This document shows positions 9,550 to 18,077 of a stretch of 64,000 nucleotides of DNA, one piece after another. The position numbers and the translations under genes were made by a program. The DNA is from Sorangium cellulosum (GTDB taxonomy: Bacteria > Myxococcota_A > Polyangia > Polyangiales > Polyangiaceae): the NCBI RefSeq assembly GCF_004135735.1, contig NZ_CP012670.1:1550001-1614000 (forward strand), read 5' to 3'. Every line of letters begins with the position of its first letter. Within the stretch, counting starts at the first letter, position 1. The notes under the pieces were generated by a model. That model was not told the origin of the DNA and made no database searches. It saw only the letters and a list, made by a program, of their open reading frames with translations.

Positions 9550-10479
9550 ATGGATTCCGATCATCACCCAGCACGTCTCGAGGCGCCGCCGGCTTCGCCT
9601 TCGCGCTCGATGTCCTGTGTGGCCGCGGCCGCGCTGGCGCTGGCCGGCTGCGTGGCGGGGGCCGAGGGGAGCGACGGCGGCGCGGAGCCCGAGGGCTCCG
9701 CGGCGATGCCCATTCAGGGCGGGTATGCCGACGGCCGCCACGACGCCGTCGTCGGGCTGCGGATCTTCGCCGACGAGGGCCGGCGGACGTGCTCGGGCAC
9801 GCTCATCGCCCCGAACCTCGTCATGACGGCGCAGCACTGCGTCGCGGAGACCCCGCGTCGCGTCGCGTGCGCGACATCGAGGTTCGGAGAGCTCGTCGCG
9901 CCGGACCGGGTTTACGCCACCCCCTCTGTCCTCATGTGCGAGCGGTGCGACACGCCCTGGTTCTCGGTGCGCGAGGTGCTGCGGCCGCCGGGCGGCGGCG
10001 GCAGGGTGTGCGGGCGCGATATCGCCCTCCTCGTGCTCCGCTCGCCCGTGCCCGCGGAGCGCGCCATCCCCTTCGAGCCCCGGCTCGACGCGCCGCCCGA
10101 GGAGGGCGAGCGCTACGCCGCGGTCGGCTTCGGCCTGTCGGGCGCGCTGCGCAGGGACAGCGGCGTCCGGCGGTACCTCGGCCCGCTTTCGATCGCGTGC
10201 GTCGGCGCGGCCTGCGGCGACGCGGAGCGCATCGCGCCGGGCGAGTGGCGCGGCGAGACCGGCGCGTGCAAGGGCGACTCGGGCGGCCCCGCGCTGGACG
10301 CGGGCTCGCGGGTGATCGGCGTCGGCTCGCGCGGGCGGATCGACTGCGAGCGCCCGATCTACACCGGGCTCCTCCCGCACCGGGCGTGGATCGTCGCCGT
10401 GGGGGGGCGGGCGGCCGCGATCGGGCGCTATGCGCCGCCCGCCTGGGTCACGGGCGACCTGCTCCAGGCCGCGCCGTGA
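9550..10479 (+). CDS. secreted trypsin-like serine protease (S1 family)
   Basis: This is a 309-residue chymotrypsin-fold protease. The catalytic triad is visible: His96 in MTAQHC, Asp157 in GRDIALL and Ser244 in GDSGGP. The IQGGYADG segment near residue 56 fits the zymogen activation site, where cleavage frees a new N-terminus. The N-terminal region carries a lipoprotein-like signal (AAALALAGC). The start at 9550 was chosen because a run of six G lies four bases upstream (9541-9546 region), better than the in-frame ATG at 9508. Several Cys pairs suggest disulfides outside the cytoplasm. It ends 12 bp before the convergent M13 peptidase gene. Likely roles are predation or nutrient digestion (inference). 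Confidence 0.9.
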   Translation: MDSDHHPARLEAPPASPSRSMSCVAAAALALAGCVAGAEGSDGGAEPEGSAAMPIQGGYADGRHDAVVGLRIFADEGRRTCSGTLIAPNLVMTAQHCVAETPRRVACATSRFGELVAPDRVYATPSVLMCERCDTPWFSVREVLRPPGGGGRVCGRDIALLVLRSPVPAERAIPFEPRLDAPPEEGERYAAVGFGLSGALRRDSGVRRYLGPLSIACVGAACGDAERIAPGEWRGETGACKGDSGGPALDAGSRVIGVGSRGRIDCERPIYTGLLPHRAWIVAVGGRAAAIGRYAPPAWVTGDLLQAAP

Positions 10480-10491
10480 GCGGCGCCGCCG

Positions 10492-12606
10492 CTACCAGAC
10501 CGCGCACGTCTCCGCCGGCCTCATCGGCGTGCCGGGCGCGCACTGGAACGCCTCGCCGAACTCCGGGAGGTTCGCGAGCGGCCCGTTCACCCGGAACCGG
10601 GGCGGAGCGTGCGGGTCCACCTGCACCATCATCCTGAGCGCCTCGTCGCGGATCTTGCCGCACCAGGCCTGCCCGTGCGCCAGGAAGAACTGCTGATCTT
10701 CCGTGAAGCCGCCCGCGATCGTCTGCTCGGCCGCGCCCCTCCGCATCGCGCGGTAAGCCCGGAACGCGAGCTTCACGCCCCCGAGATCCGCGATGTTCTC
10801 GCCCAGCGTCAGCTTGCCGTTCAGCGTGAGCCCCGGCAGCGCCTCGCGGGCCGAGTACTGCGCCTCGACGCAGCCGGTCTTCTCCTTGAACGCCGCCGCG
10901 ACCTCCTTCGACCACCAGTCCTCCAGGTTGCCCTTCTCGTCGAACTGCGACCCCTGGTCGTCGTACCCGTGCGTGAGCTCGTGCCCGACCACCATGCCGA
11001 TGCCGCCCAGGTTCACTGGCACGCTCGATTTCACGCTGTAGAACGGCGGCTGCAGGATGCCGGCGGGGAACACCATGTGGTTCCGCTGCAGATCGTAATA
11101 CGCGTTCACGGTGGGCGGGCTCATCTGCCACTCGTCGCGATCGAGCGGCTCGTCGATCTTCCCGAGATCCCAGCTCGTGTGGAACGCGCGCGCCGCGAGC
11201 GCGCTCTTCGCGTACGACCTCGGATCGATCTCGAAATCGTACGTCCTCCACCTGTCCGGATAGCCGATGAGGTACGCCATCGCGTCGAGCTTCGCGAGCG
11301 CGCGCCGCTTCGTCCCCTCGTCCATCCAGTCGAGCGACCGGACGTCGCGCCGGAACGCCTCGCTGACCTCGCGCACCATCGCCTCGGCCGCCGGCTTGCT
11401 CGCGCCGGGGAAGCTCGTCTTGACGAACGGCTGCGCGAGGAGCTCGCCGAGCGCGCCGTCGGTCGCGTCCACGCAGCGCTTCCAGCGCGCCTCCACCTCC
11501 CGCTTCCCGGTGAGCGCCGCCTCCAGCGTGAGGCTCTCGTCGACGAACGCCCTGGGCAGGAGCGGCGCCGTGGAGCGCACGACGTGCCACGCGAGGTAGC
11601 TCTGCCACGCCGCGGGCTTCACCGCCGTGAGCAGCCGGGAGAGCCCCTCGAAGAAGCGGACGGAGGTCACGTTCACCTCCTTGATGTCCGGACGGCCGAT
11701 CCCCTGGAAGTACGCGTCCCACGGGAAACTGGGCGCCGCCTTCGCGAGCGCCGCCCGGTCCAGCTTGTTGTAAAGCCCCTTCGGATCCCGCCGCTCGACC
11801 CGCGTCTTCGAGATCTTCGCGAGCTCGGTCTCGATCTGCATCACCGCCGCCGCCGCCGCCGTCGCCGCGGCCCCCTTCGCCCCCGCGAGCCGCATCATCC
11901 GCGCGACGTGCTCTTCATACGTCCTGCGGAGCGCCTTCGACTTGTCGTCCTCCTTGAGGTAGTAGTCGCGGTCCGGCAAGCCGAGGCCGTTCTGGTCGAG
12001 CATCGCGATGACGCGCGTCGCGTCCTTCATGTCCTGCGCTGACGAGATGTCGAAGAGCGCCCAGATGCGGCGGCGGTGCAGCTCGGTGATCAGCGCCCCG
12101 AGGCCCTTCGGATCCCGCACCTTCTGCGCCCTGGCGAGCAGGTCCGCGATGGGCGCCACGCCGGCGGCCTCGATCGCGGGCTCGTCCATGCAGGCGCCGT
12201 AGAACGCCCCGATCTTCTGGCTCACCGGATCCCGGCCGCCGGCGCTGGCGGCGTCCTCGAGGATGCGCCGGAGCTCTGCCTTGTTGCGCTTCTCGATCTC
12301 GTGAAAGCTCCGGTACCAGGCGCGCTCGTCCCCCGGGATCTCGGCCTTCGCGAGCCAGCCGCCGCAGGCGAACTGGTAGAAGTCGTCGCAGGGGCTCACC
12401 GACCGGTCGAGCGCGGCCCCGTCGAGCCCCACCGCCTCGAGCGTCGTCTCGACGACCGGCAGCCCCTGCGGCGCCGGCTGGGGCGACGGCAGCGCGGCGC
12501 CGGCGGGGGGGAGCGGCGGCGGGCTCGCGGCGGGGCCGCAGCCCAGCAGCGCAGAGAGGGCCAGGGGGATCGCGAGGGTGGCAGCAGGCTGTCGCTTCGT
12601 GCGCAT
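10492..12606 (-). CDS. M13-family zinc metallopeptidase lipoprotein (neprilysin/PepO-like)
   Basis: The protein has 704 residues, the usual length for this family of oligopeptidases. The lipoprotein signal is clear (MRTKRQPAAT then LALSALLGC), followed by a Pro/Ala linker. The N-terminal M13 block CDDFYQFACGGWL is present. The zinc site is intact: HELTH with the first His near 542, and the third ligand in GENIADLGG. NAYYDLQRN is the conserved substrate-backbone-binding block, and the chain ends with CAVW, matching the family's typical Cx-x-W C-terminus. It should cleave small peptides in the periplasm or at the cell surface. An ATG 15 bp upstream (12621) is possible, but 12606 gives the better signal peptide. 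Confidence 0.93.
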   Translation of the reverse strand: MRTKRQPAATLAIPLALSALLGCGPAASPPPLPPAGAALPSPQPAPQGLPVVETTLEAVGLDGAALDRSVSPCDDFYQFACGGWLAKAEIPGDERAWYRSFHEIEKRNKAELRRILEDAASAGGRDPVSQKIGAFYGACMDEPAIEAAGVAPIADLLARAQKVRDPKGLGALITELHRRRIWALFDISSAQDMKDATRVIAMLDQNGLGLPDRDYYLKEDDKSKALRRTYEEHVARMMRLAGAKGAAATAAAAAVMQIETELAKISKTRVERRDPKGLYNKLDRAALAKAAPSFPWDAYFQGIGRPDIKEVNVTSVRFFEGLSRLLTAVKPAAWQSYLAWHVVRSTAPLLPRAFVDESLTLEAALTGKREVEARWKRCVDATDGALGELLAQPFVKTSFPGASKPAAEAMVREVSEAFRRDVRSLDWMDEGTKRRALAKLDAMAYLIGYPDRWRTYDFEIDPRSYAKSALAARAFHTSWDLGKIDEPLDRDEWQMSPPTVNAYYDLQRNHMVFPAGILQPPFYSVKSSVPVNLGGIGMVVGHELTHGYDDQGSQFDEKGNLEDWWSKEVAAAFKEKTGCVEAQYSAREALPGLTLNGKLTLGENIADLGGVKLAFRAYRAMRRGAAEQTIAGGFTEDQQFFLAHGQAWCGKIRDEALRMMVQVDPHAPPRFRVNGPLANLPEFGEAFQCAPGTPMRPAETCAVW

Positions 12607-12733
12607 GAGGCGCTCTACCACGGGGCCGCCGCGGCGCCGATCCGGCGGCGTCTGCCCCTGTCGGGCCCGGGGCGAGGTTCCCCCGGAGCGCGGTTCGCCC
12701 GGAGCGTGCAGCGCCGCCGAGGGGGCGACCGCG

Positions 12734-14206
12734 TCACTCCCGGTCGAGCTTGCCCATCAGGCTGAGGGTGAAATAGGCCCCCATGTACTTGAGGTGCGGG
12801 CGCACCTCGAGGTGCACCCGATACCAGCCCGCGCTCCCCTCGACCTCGGTCACCGTCGTCCGCGCCTTGCGGAGCGGCCTGCGGGCGCGCACCGTCGGTG
12901 ACACGACATCCATGTCGGCGACGAACTGGCCAAGCCAGCCGTTCAGCTCCCGCTCGAGGTCGCCGCGCTCCTTCCACGTGCCGATCTGCTCGCGCTGCAT
13001 CACCTTGAGATAGTGGGCGAGCCGGCTGACGAGGAAGATGTAGGGTAGCTGCGCGCCGAGGCGGTAGTTGACCTCCGCGGCGCGCCCCTCCTCGGTCTGG
13101 GCGAAGACCTTGGGCTTCTGCACCGAGTTGGCGGAGAAGAAGCAGGCGTTGTCCGTGTCCTTGCGGAACGTGAGCCCGATGAAGCCCTCCTCGCTGAGCT
13201 CGAACTCGCGGCGCTCCGTCAGCATGATCTCGGTCGGGATCTTCGTCTGGATGGCGCCCATCGCCTCGTACTCGTGCAGCGTGAGCCCCTCGACCGTGCC
13301 GCCTGATTGAGGCCCGATGATGTGCAGGCACCACCGGTACCGGGCGAAGCTCTCGGCGAGCCGCGTCGCGAACGCGTAGGTCGGGGCGCCCCAGCAGTAG
13401 GCCGCGTGGTTGCCGACGACGTCCTCCTCGTAGGAGAACGCCTTGACCGGGACGGTGGCCGCGCCGTAGGGCAGGCGCAGGAGGAAGCGGGGGAGGAGCA
13501 GGCCCACGTAGCGCGCGTCCTCGGTCTCGCGGAAGGCGTTGTACTTGATGTACTGCGGCCCCTCGAAGAGCGCCTTGACGTCGCCGAGGTGCGGCACCTT
13601 CCGGTAGTCCGTGAGCCCGAAGAACTGCGGGCCCGCGACGGCGAGGAACGGCGCGTGCGCCATCGTCGCCACCGCCGCGCATTTCTGGAGGAGCGCGATG
13701 TCCTGGGGCACCGGGCCAAACTCGTAATGCGAGATGATGGCCGCGAACGGCTTGCCGCCGAAGGAGCCGAACTCCGAGGAGTAGACGATCTTGTAGAGAC
13801 CGCTCCTCACCACCTCCGACGAGTCCTCGAAATCCGCGAGCAGGTCGTCCTTGGAGCAGCTCAGGATCTCGACCCGGATGTTCTCGCGGAAATCGATGTG
13901 GTCGACCGCGAACTTGAGCCCGCGCCACGCGGCCTCGAGCCGCTGGAACACCGGGTGATGCAGGATCTCGTCGATCTGGCGGGACAGCCGGCGGTCGATC
14001 TCGGCGATCCACAGGTCGACCAGGGCATTGTCGAGCGCCGCGCCGTCCGGCCGGTGCGCCGCCCTGCCCAGGGCCGCCTCCGTGCCCTCCTTCACGTCCT
14101 GGTAGGCCGGGTCGGCCGGCGCGAGCCCCGTCTCCGCCAGGAGCTCGGCGAGGAGAGATCCTCCGCTGTCCCTTCCGGGCTCGTCGTGCTGCTGCCCCGC
14201 TTGCAT
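12734..14206 (-). CDS. tssC: type VI secretion contractile sheath large subunit (TssC/VipB), isolated
   Basis: The product has 490 residues, normal for TssC, which together with TssB builds the contractile sheath in the cytoplasm. Family blocks are recognisable: AWRGLKFAVDHIDFRENIRV, SGLYKIVYSSEFGSFGGKPF, VGLLLPRFLLRLPYG and the C-terminal MGAYFTLSLMGKLDRE. The gene stands alone: upstream and downstream genes are unrelated, and no tssB, clpV, hcp or baseplate gene is in the window. No Shine-Dalgarno sequence precedes the ATG at 14206; the frame stays open upstream but that part is low-complexity Arg/Ala and unlikely to be translated. It may complement a T6SS elsewhere or serve another contractile system. 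Confidence 0.88.
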   Translation of the reverse strand: MQAGQQHDEPGRDSGGSLLAELLAETGLAPADPAYQDVKEGTEAALGRAAHRPDGAALDNALVDLWIAEIDRRLSRQIDEILHHPVFQRLEAAWRGLKFAVDHIDFRENIRVEILSCSKDDLLADFEDSSEVVRSGLYKIVYSSEFGSFGGKPFAAIISHYEFGPVPQDIALLQKCAAVATMAHAPFLAVAGPQFFGLTDYRKVPHLGDVKALFEGPQYIKYNAFRETEDARYVGLLLPRFLLRLPYGAATVPVKAFSYEEDVVGNHAAYCWGAPTYAFATRLAESFARYRWCLHIIGPQSGGTVEGLTLHEYEAMGAIQTKIPTEIMLTERREFELSEEGFIGLTFRKDTDNACFFSANSVQKPKVFAQTEEGRAAEVNYRLGAQLPYIFLVSRLAHYLKVMQREQIGTWKERGDLERELNGWLGQFVADMDVVSPTVRARRPLRKARTTVTEVEGSAGWYRVHLEVRPHLKYMGAYFTLSLMGKLDRE

Positions 14207-14766
14207 GACGGGAAATTTACCACGGTCGCTCGCGCGCTGGAAGCGACGGACACGCGGGCGTCGCCGCGCGCCCGCGGCCCTCGCCGCCCGCGCGAGCCTC
14301 GCCCGCGACGCGCGGCGCGGCGGGCGGCGCGCGCCCCGGGCGTCCGGACAGAACGCTCCGCCAGCACGCAAGTCAGGTGTCGATTGGACATGAAAAGCAC
14401 GTGGCGAGCGGGCGACACCGATGTTACAAACCGCTTGTGAGGACTCTCGCGGAAGTTGCAGAAACGGAGTCTTTCGTTCGAAGGTGCCCTCTCACGTTCC
14501 CGGATCGGGCGCTCTCGCCCGCGCGGCGGCGCCCGTCCTGGTCGTGGCCGCGGCGGGACGGCGCCGCGCGGCGCCAGGGCCGTTGCGCCGGACCGATCGA
14601 GATCTTGAAGAGCTGACCCCAGAGGCACAGGGCGCGCAGAGGAGGGATATCCTGGTTCTGATCCTCTCTGCGTCTCTGTGCCTTTGTGGTCCATGAATCT
14701 CTGTCTTGCAGCGGATTGACGTGCTCGGCGCCGGCGCGCGCGGGGGTGCGAGGAGGGGAGGGGGCG
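14207..14766. other. divergent intergenic region between tssC and the metal-ATPase operon
   Basis: No convincing gene lies in these 560 bp. The left part (14210-14370) is Arg/Ala-type GC-rich sequence. An AT-richer patch at 14380-14480 is the best place for promoters. The right part carries a long imperfect inverted repeat (14615-14692) ahead of the plus-strand operon. Confidence 0.5.
14615..14692. repeat. imperfect ~31-bp inverted repeat
   Basis: Left arm 14615-14647 and right arm 14661-14692 are complementary over about 31 positions with a few mismatches and a small bulge. Shared blocks are GACC, AGGCACAG and GCAGAG. The arm text (CTCTGTGCCTTTGTGG) resembles short purine/pyrimidine-biased palindromes scattered through many bacterial genomes; that comparison is from memory. 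It lies about 75 bp before the first gene of the metal-ATPase operon, so it may be in the 5' leader. Confidence 0.6.
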
Positions 14767-15006
14767 ATGGAACGCATCGGGCTCGGCATCATCATCGGCG
14801 TGGGGCTCGCCAGCCTGGCGAGGATCACCCGCCCGACCGCCAAGAAGGCGTTGAAGCTCGGCTTTGCCGCGATCGAGGCGGTCAAGGGGGCGCTCGGCGA
14901 AGGGAGGGAGAGGGTCGCCGACCTCGTCGCCGAGGTGAAGGACGAGATGGCCCGGGAGCCGGAGGGCGCCGGGGTGCGCGCCCGGGTCGAGCCGCCCGCG
15001 GGCTGA
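14767..15006 (+). CDS. small protein of metal-ATPase operon (DUF5132-like)
   Basis: The 79-residue protein starts with a hydrophobic segment (IGLGIIIGVGLASLARIT, residues 4-21), followed by an amphipathic helix with TRPTAKKALKLGFAAIEAV and a charged tail. It resembles the short DUF5132-type proteins encoded next to HMA-domain P-type ATPases; this match is by size, layout and context and is tentative. The ATG at 14767 has GGAGGGGG directly upstream, an excellent ribosome binding site that rules out the longer in-frame start at 14686. It is followed 49 bp later by the HMA-like gene, so the three genes probably form one operon. Role unknown, possibly a membrane-bound partner of the ATPase. Confidence 0.7.
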   Translation: MERIGLGIIIGVGLASLARITRPTAKKALKLGFAAIEAVKGALGEGRERVADLVAEVKDEMAREPEGAGVRARVEPPAG

Positions 15007-15055
15007 CGGGGGACGCGTTCTGGACGACCCGGCCCCGCCGGCCGGGAGGTGAGCC

Positions 15056-15640
15056 ATGCCGACCGATCGAGAGGTCTTCATCATCCATCGCATCCCGGGG
15101 CGCGTGCGCATCGGCGTCGGCGCGCTCCGCCGAGACCCGGCGAGGGCGGAGCCGATCGCGGAGATGGCGCGCGAGTGCCCGTCGGTCGTCGACGCGCGGG
15201 TGAGCCCGTGGGCGGCCTGCCTCGTGGTCGAGCACGAGCCCGACGCGCCGATCGAGGCCGTCCTCGACGAGCTCGCGCGGATCCCGGAGCTCGCGTGCTG
15301 CTGCGGCTCGTCGATCGACGATCTCGCGCCGCCCTGCGCCACGCCGGCGGAGCCGCCGAGCCCGGGCCGGACCGCGCGCCTCGTGCGCGACGCCGCGGTC
15401 CGGCTGAACGTGGCGTCGCAGGCGATCCCGCCGCCCCAGATCGACCTCACGATCCTGGTCCCGTGCGTGCTCGTCGGCTCCGGGCTGCTCCAGGCGCTGA
15501 TGCGGCGCGCCCCGGACGCGCCCCACTGGATCACGCTCATCAAGTATGGAGTCGACGCCTTCGTGCTGCTCAACCACGATCGCCTCCAGAGCCTCCTCGC
15601 GAGCCCGGGGGCGCCCGAGGGCGGCGAGACGGGGCGATGA
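15056..15640 (+). CDS. HMA-like domain membrane protein of metal-ATPase operon
   Basis: The protein has 194 residues. Residues 6-75 form a ferredoxin-like HMA-type domain whose first strand carries HRIPGRVRIG instead of the metal-binding CxxC motif. This is followed by a cysteine cluster (Cys81-Cys83 and Cys94) that could bind metal. The C-terminal half has a hydrophobic segment (LTILVPCVLVGSGLLQAL). The same IPGRVR signature opens the ATPase encoded next, so the protein looks like a stand-alone relative of that N-terminal domain, perhaps a regulatory or docking partner. It overlaps the ATPase gene by four bases (ATGA), implying coupled translation. Confidence 0.72.
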   Translation: MPTDREVFIIHRIPGRVRIGVGALRRDPARAEPIAEMARECPSVVDARVSPWAACLVVEHEPDAPIEAVLDELARIPELACCCGSSIDDLAPPCATPAEPPSPGRTARLVRDAAVRLNVASQAIPPPQIDLTILVPCVLVGSGLLQALMRRAPDAPHWITLIKYGVDAFVLLNHDRLQSLLASPGAPEGGETGR

Positions 15641-17790
15641 CGGCGGCGCTCCCGTCGAGCGAGGCCGGGCCCGTCTCGGTGGTCCACGCGATCCCCGGCA
15701 GGGTCCGCCTGCGGCTCGCGCGCCTGCGGCGCGACGCGGCGTTCGGCCCGCAGCTCGAGGCGGGGCTCGCCGCCGTGCCCGGGGTCGTGTCCGTGCGCGT
15801 CGCCGAGGCGGCGTCGAGCGTCGTGGTCGAGCACGACCCGCGGCAGGCGGACGTCGCGGCGATCGCGCGCGCCGCCCAGGTCGTCGCGGCGACCCCGGCC
15901 CCGCGGGGCGCGCTGCGGCTCGCGCGCCGGGCCCGCGAGGCGCGCCGGGCGTCCGCCCTCGCGAGGGGCCCGCTCTACCTCTCGAGCGCCGGCATGGTCC
16001 TGTCGCTCGGCGGCGTCGTCAGCCCGCTGCTCGCGTATCCGTTCATCTTCGCGACGTCGGTCCCGATCCTCAGGCGGGCGTGGGACGCGGTGGTGCGGCG
16101 GCGCGAGCTGAACGTCGACCTGCTCGACAGCCTGGCGATCGCCTCGGCCGTGGCCACCGGGGACGCCGTCAACGCGGCCGGCATCATCTGGCTGGTCACG
16201 CTCGGCGACCACATCCGCGATCTCACCCAGGCGCGCGCCCGGCGCGCGATCCGCGGCCTGCTCGGCTACCAGCTGGACCTCGCGTGGGTGGTCCGGGGCG
16301 ACGCGAAGGTGCAGATCCCGGTGACCGAGCTCGCGGTGGGGGACGTGCTCGTCGTCTACACCGGCTCGGTGATCCCCGTCGACGGGACGGTGACGGACGG
16401 GGAGGGGCTCGTCGATCAGCAGACGCTGACCGGCGAGTCGATGCCGGTGCTCAAGGGCCCTGGCGACCGCTGCTTCGCCGCGACCGTCCTCCGGGACGGC
16501 AAGCTGTACATCCGCGCCGAGCGGGTGGGCGGTGACACGACGGCCGCGAGCACGGCGCGGCTGATCGAGAACGCGCCCGCGCTGGAGACGCGCGCGCAGA
16601 ACTACGCCGAGGTGGTGGCGAACCGGCTGGTCCCGCCGGCGCTCGCCTGCTCGGCCGTCGTGCTCGCGGCCACGCGGGACATCGGCCGCGTGTCGGCGAT
16701 CCTCACGATCGACTTCGGCACCGGCCCGCGCGTCTCGGCGCCGACGACGGTGCTCGCCTCGATGAACGCCGCGGCGAGGCGCGGGATCCTCATCAAGGGG
16801 GGCGCCCACATCGAGAAGCTCGCCAGGGTGTCGACCGTGGTGTTCGACAAGACAGGCACGCTGACGTCCGGCGTCCCGGAGGTGACGGATTTCCTCGTCC
16901 ACGACGCGCTGTCGGAGCGCGAGGCGGCGGCGCTGGCCGCCGCGGTGTCGGCGCGGCAGACCCACCCTGTCTCCCAGGCCGTGCTCCGCCTGGCCGAGGC
17001 GTGGCGGCTGCCGATCCCGGAGCGGGAGGAGTCCCGCTATCTCGTCGGCAAGGGGGTGCAGGCGCGGGTCCACGGCCACGTCGTGCAGCTCGGCAGCCCG
17101 CGCTTCATGGAGGAGATCGGCGTCGCCTGCCGCACCGAGGCGGCGGCGAGGGAGGCGCTCGAGGGCGCGGCGAAGTCGCTCCTCTTCCTCGCCGTCGACG
17201 GACGGCACGTGGCCACGCTCGCGTGCCGCGACGCGATCCGGGCCGAGAGCCGCGCCACCATCCGGAGCCTGCGCGAGCGCGGGATCGACGATATCGTCAT
17301 GCTGACGGGCGACAGCCGCGAGGTGGCCCGGCAGGTCGCCCAGGAGCTCGGCATCACGCGCTTCTTCGCGGAGATGCTGCCCGAGGACAAGGCCGAGATC
17401 ACGCGCCGGCTGACGCAGGAGGGCCGCACGGTCGCGGTGGTGGGGGACGGCATCAACGACTCACCCGCGCTGTCGTATGCGGACATCGGCATTTCCGTGT
17501 CCGCGGGCGCTGAGATCGCCCGGGAGACGGCGGGTGTCGTCCTCGTCGAGGACGATCTGTCCAAGCTCGTCGAGGCGATCGACATTTCGCGCAGCGCGAT
17601 GCGCCTCATTCACCAGAACTTCTCGATGATCCTCGGCGTGAACGCGGTCGCGTATGCGCTGTCGATCCCGGGGTTCCTGAACCCGGTGATGGCGACGCTC
17701 ATGAACAACGGCTCGGCGGTCCTCGCCTGCGTCAACGGGCTGCGACCGCTCATGGCGGCGCCGGACGGGGGGCGCGAGCGCAGGCGGTAG
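15637..17790 (+). CDS. P1B-like P-type ATPase lacking canonical metal-site cysteine
   Basis: The product has 717 residues. An N-terminal Cys-less HMA-like domain (HAIPGRVRLR) is followed by membrane helices, the actuator TGES loop, a second membrane pair, phosphorylation site Asp404 in DKTGT, HP in TTHPVS-like context (RQTHPVSQAV), TGD and GDGINDSPAL. The general design is a heavy-metal exporter of the inner membrane. In place of the usual Cys motif before the P-domain it reads DFGTGPRVSAPTT (residues 359-371): the position normally Cys is Thr362. Specificity is therefore uncertain. The start overlaps the preceding stop; the last residues are Arg-rich. Repeat copies of the dispersed family follow about 45 bp after the stop. 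Confidence 0.9.
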   Translation: MTAALPSSEAGPVSVVHAIPGRVRLRLARLRRDAAFGPQLEAGLAAVPGVVSVRVAEAASSVVVEHDPRQADVAAIARAAQVVAATPAPRGALRLARRAREARRASALARGPLYLSSAGMVLSLGGVVSPLLAYPFIFATSVPILRRAWDAVVRRRELNVDLLDSLAIASAVATGDAVNAAGIIWLVTLGDHIRDLTQARARRAIRGLLGYQLDLAWVVRGDAKVQIPVTELAVGDVLVVYTGSVIPVDGTVTDGEGLVDQQTLTGESMPVLKGPGDRCFAATVLRDGKLYIRAERVGGDTTAASTARLIENAPALETRAQNYAEVVANRLVPPALACSAVVLAATRDIGRVSAILTIDFGTGPRVSAPTTVLASMNAAARRGILIKGGAHIEKLARVSTVVFDKTGTLTSGVPEVTDFLVHDALSEREAAALAAAVSARQTHPVSQAVLRLAEAWRLPIPEREESRYLVGKGVQARVHGHVVQLGSPRFMEEIGVACRTEAAAREALEGAAKSLLFLAVDGRHVATLACRDAIRAESRATIRSLRERGIDDIVMLTGDSREVARQVAQELGITRFFAEMLPEDKAEITRRLTQEGRTVAVVGDGINDSPALSYADIGISVSAGAEIARETAGVVLVEDDLSKLVEAIDISRSAMRLIHQNFSMILGVNAVAYALSIPGFLNPVMATLMNNGSAVLACVNGLRPLMAAPDGGRERRR

Positions 17791-17836
17791 GCGGTGGGCG
17801 GTAGCGGGGCGTCGGCCAGGTCTTGCCGAGTTGCCC

Positions 17837-17922
17837 GGCCCCCGGAGAGAGGACGTCCACCGGGCTCAAACACGGTCCGTCCCCCACGCCGCCCCACGAC
17901 ACGAACACCCTCTCCGGGGGCC
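17837..17922. repeat. dispersed inverted-repeat element, copy 1
   Basis: Outer arms GGCCCCCGGAGAG (17837-17849) and CTCTCCGGGGGCC (17910-17922) are exact complements. The right half (17871-17927) is the conserved core of a repeat family: an ACACGGYCCGTCCCC block, then CCCCACGACACGAACACCC, then the arm. It lies between the convergent ATPase and cytochrome c-like genes and could also terminate transcription. Confidence 0.75.
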
Positions 17923-17952
17923 TACGGTTCGCTTGATTTGAACCCGAGCCAA

Positions 17953-18010
17953 CACGGCCCGTCCCCCCCCGCCGCCCCACGACACGAACACCCTCTCCGG
18001 GGGCCTACGG
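17953..18010. repeat. dispersed repeat element, copy 2 (right arm only)
   Basis: This 58-bp segment is nearly identical to 17871-17927 in the same orientation (only about four differences including a short C-run length change). No matching left arm is present, so the element is partial or was duplicated from copy 1. Confidence 0.75.
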
Positions 18011-18077
18011 CTGTTCCGAGGAGAGCAAGCCTCGGCGATCGGCGGCGAGCGCTCTCTCGGGGGATCTGGGGCGATAC

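Noticed and set aside
12734-14206. Part of a complete T6SS cluster
   Set aside because: No other T6SS component is encoded on either side within the window.
14092-17208. 1038-codon minus-strand frame opposite the metal-ATPase operon
   Set aside because: Arg/His/Asp-rich chance frame produced by GC-rich third positions of the plus-strand genes; the ATPase on the other strand is unmistakable.
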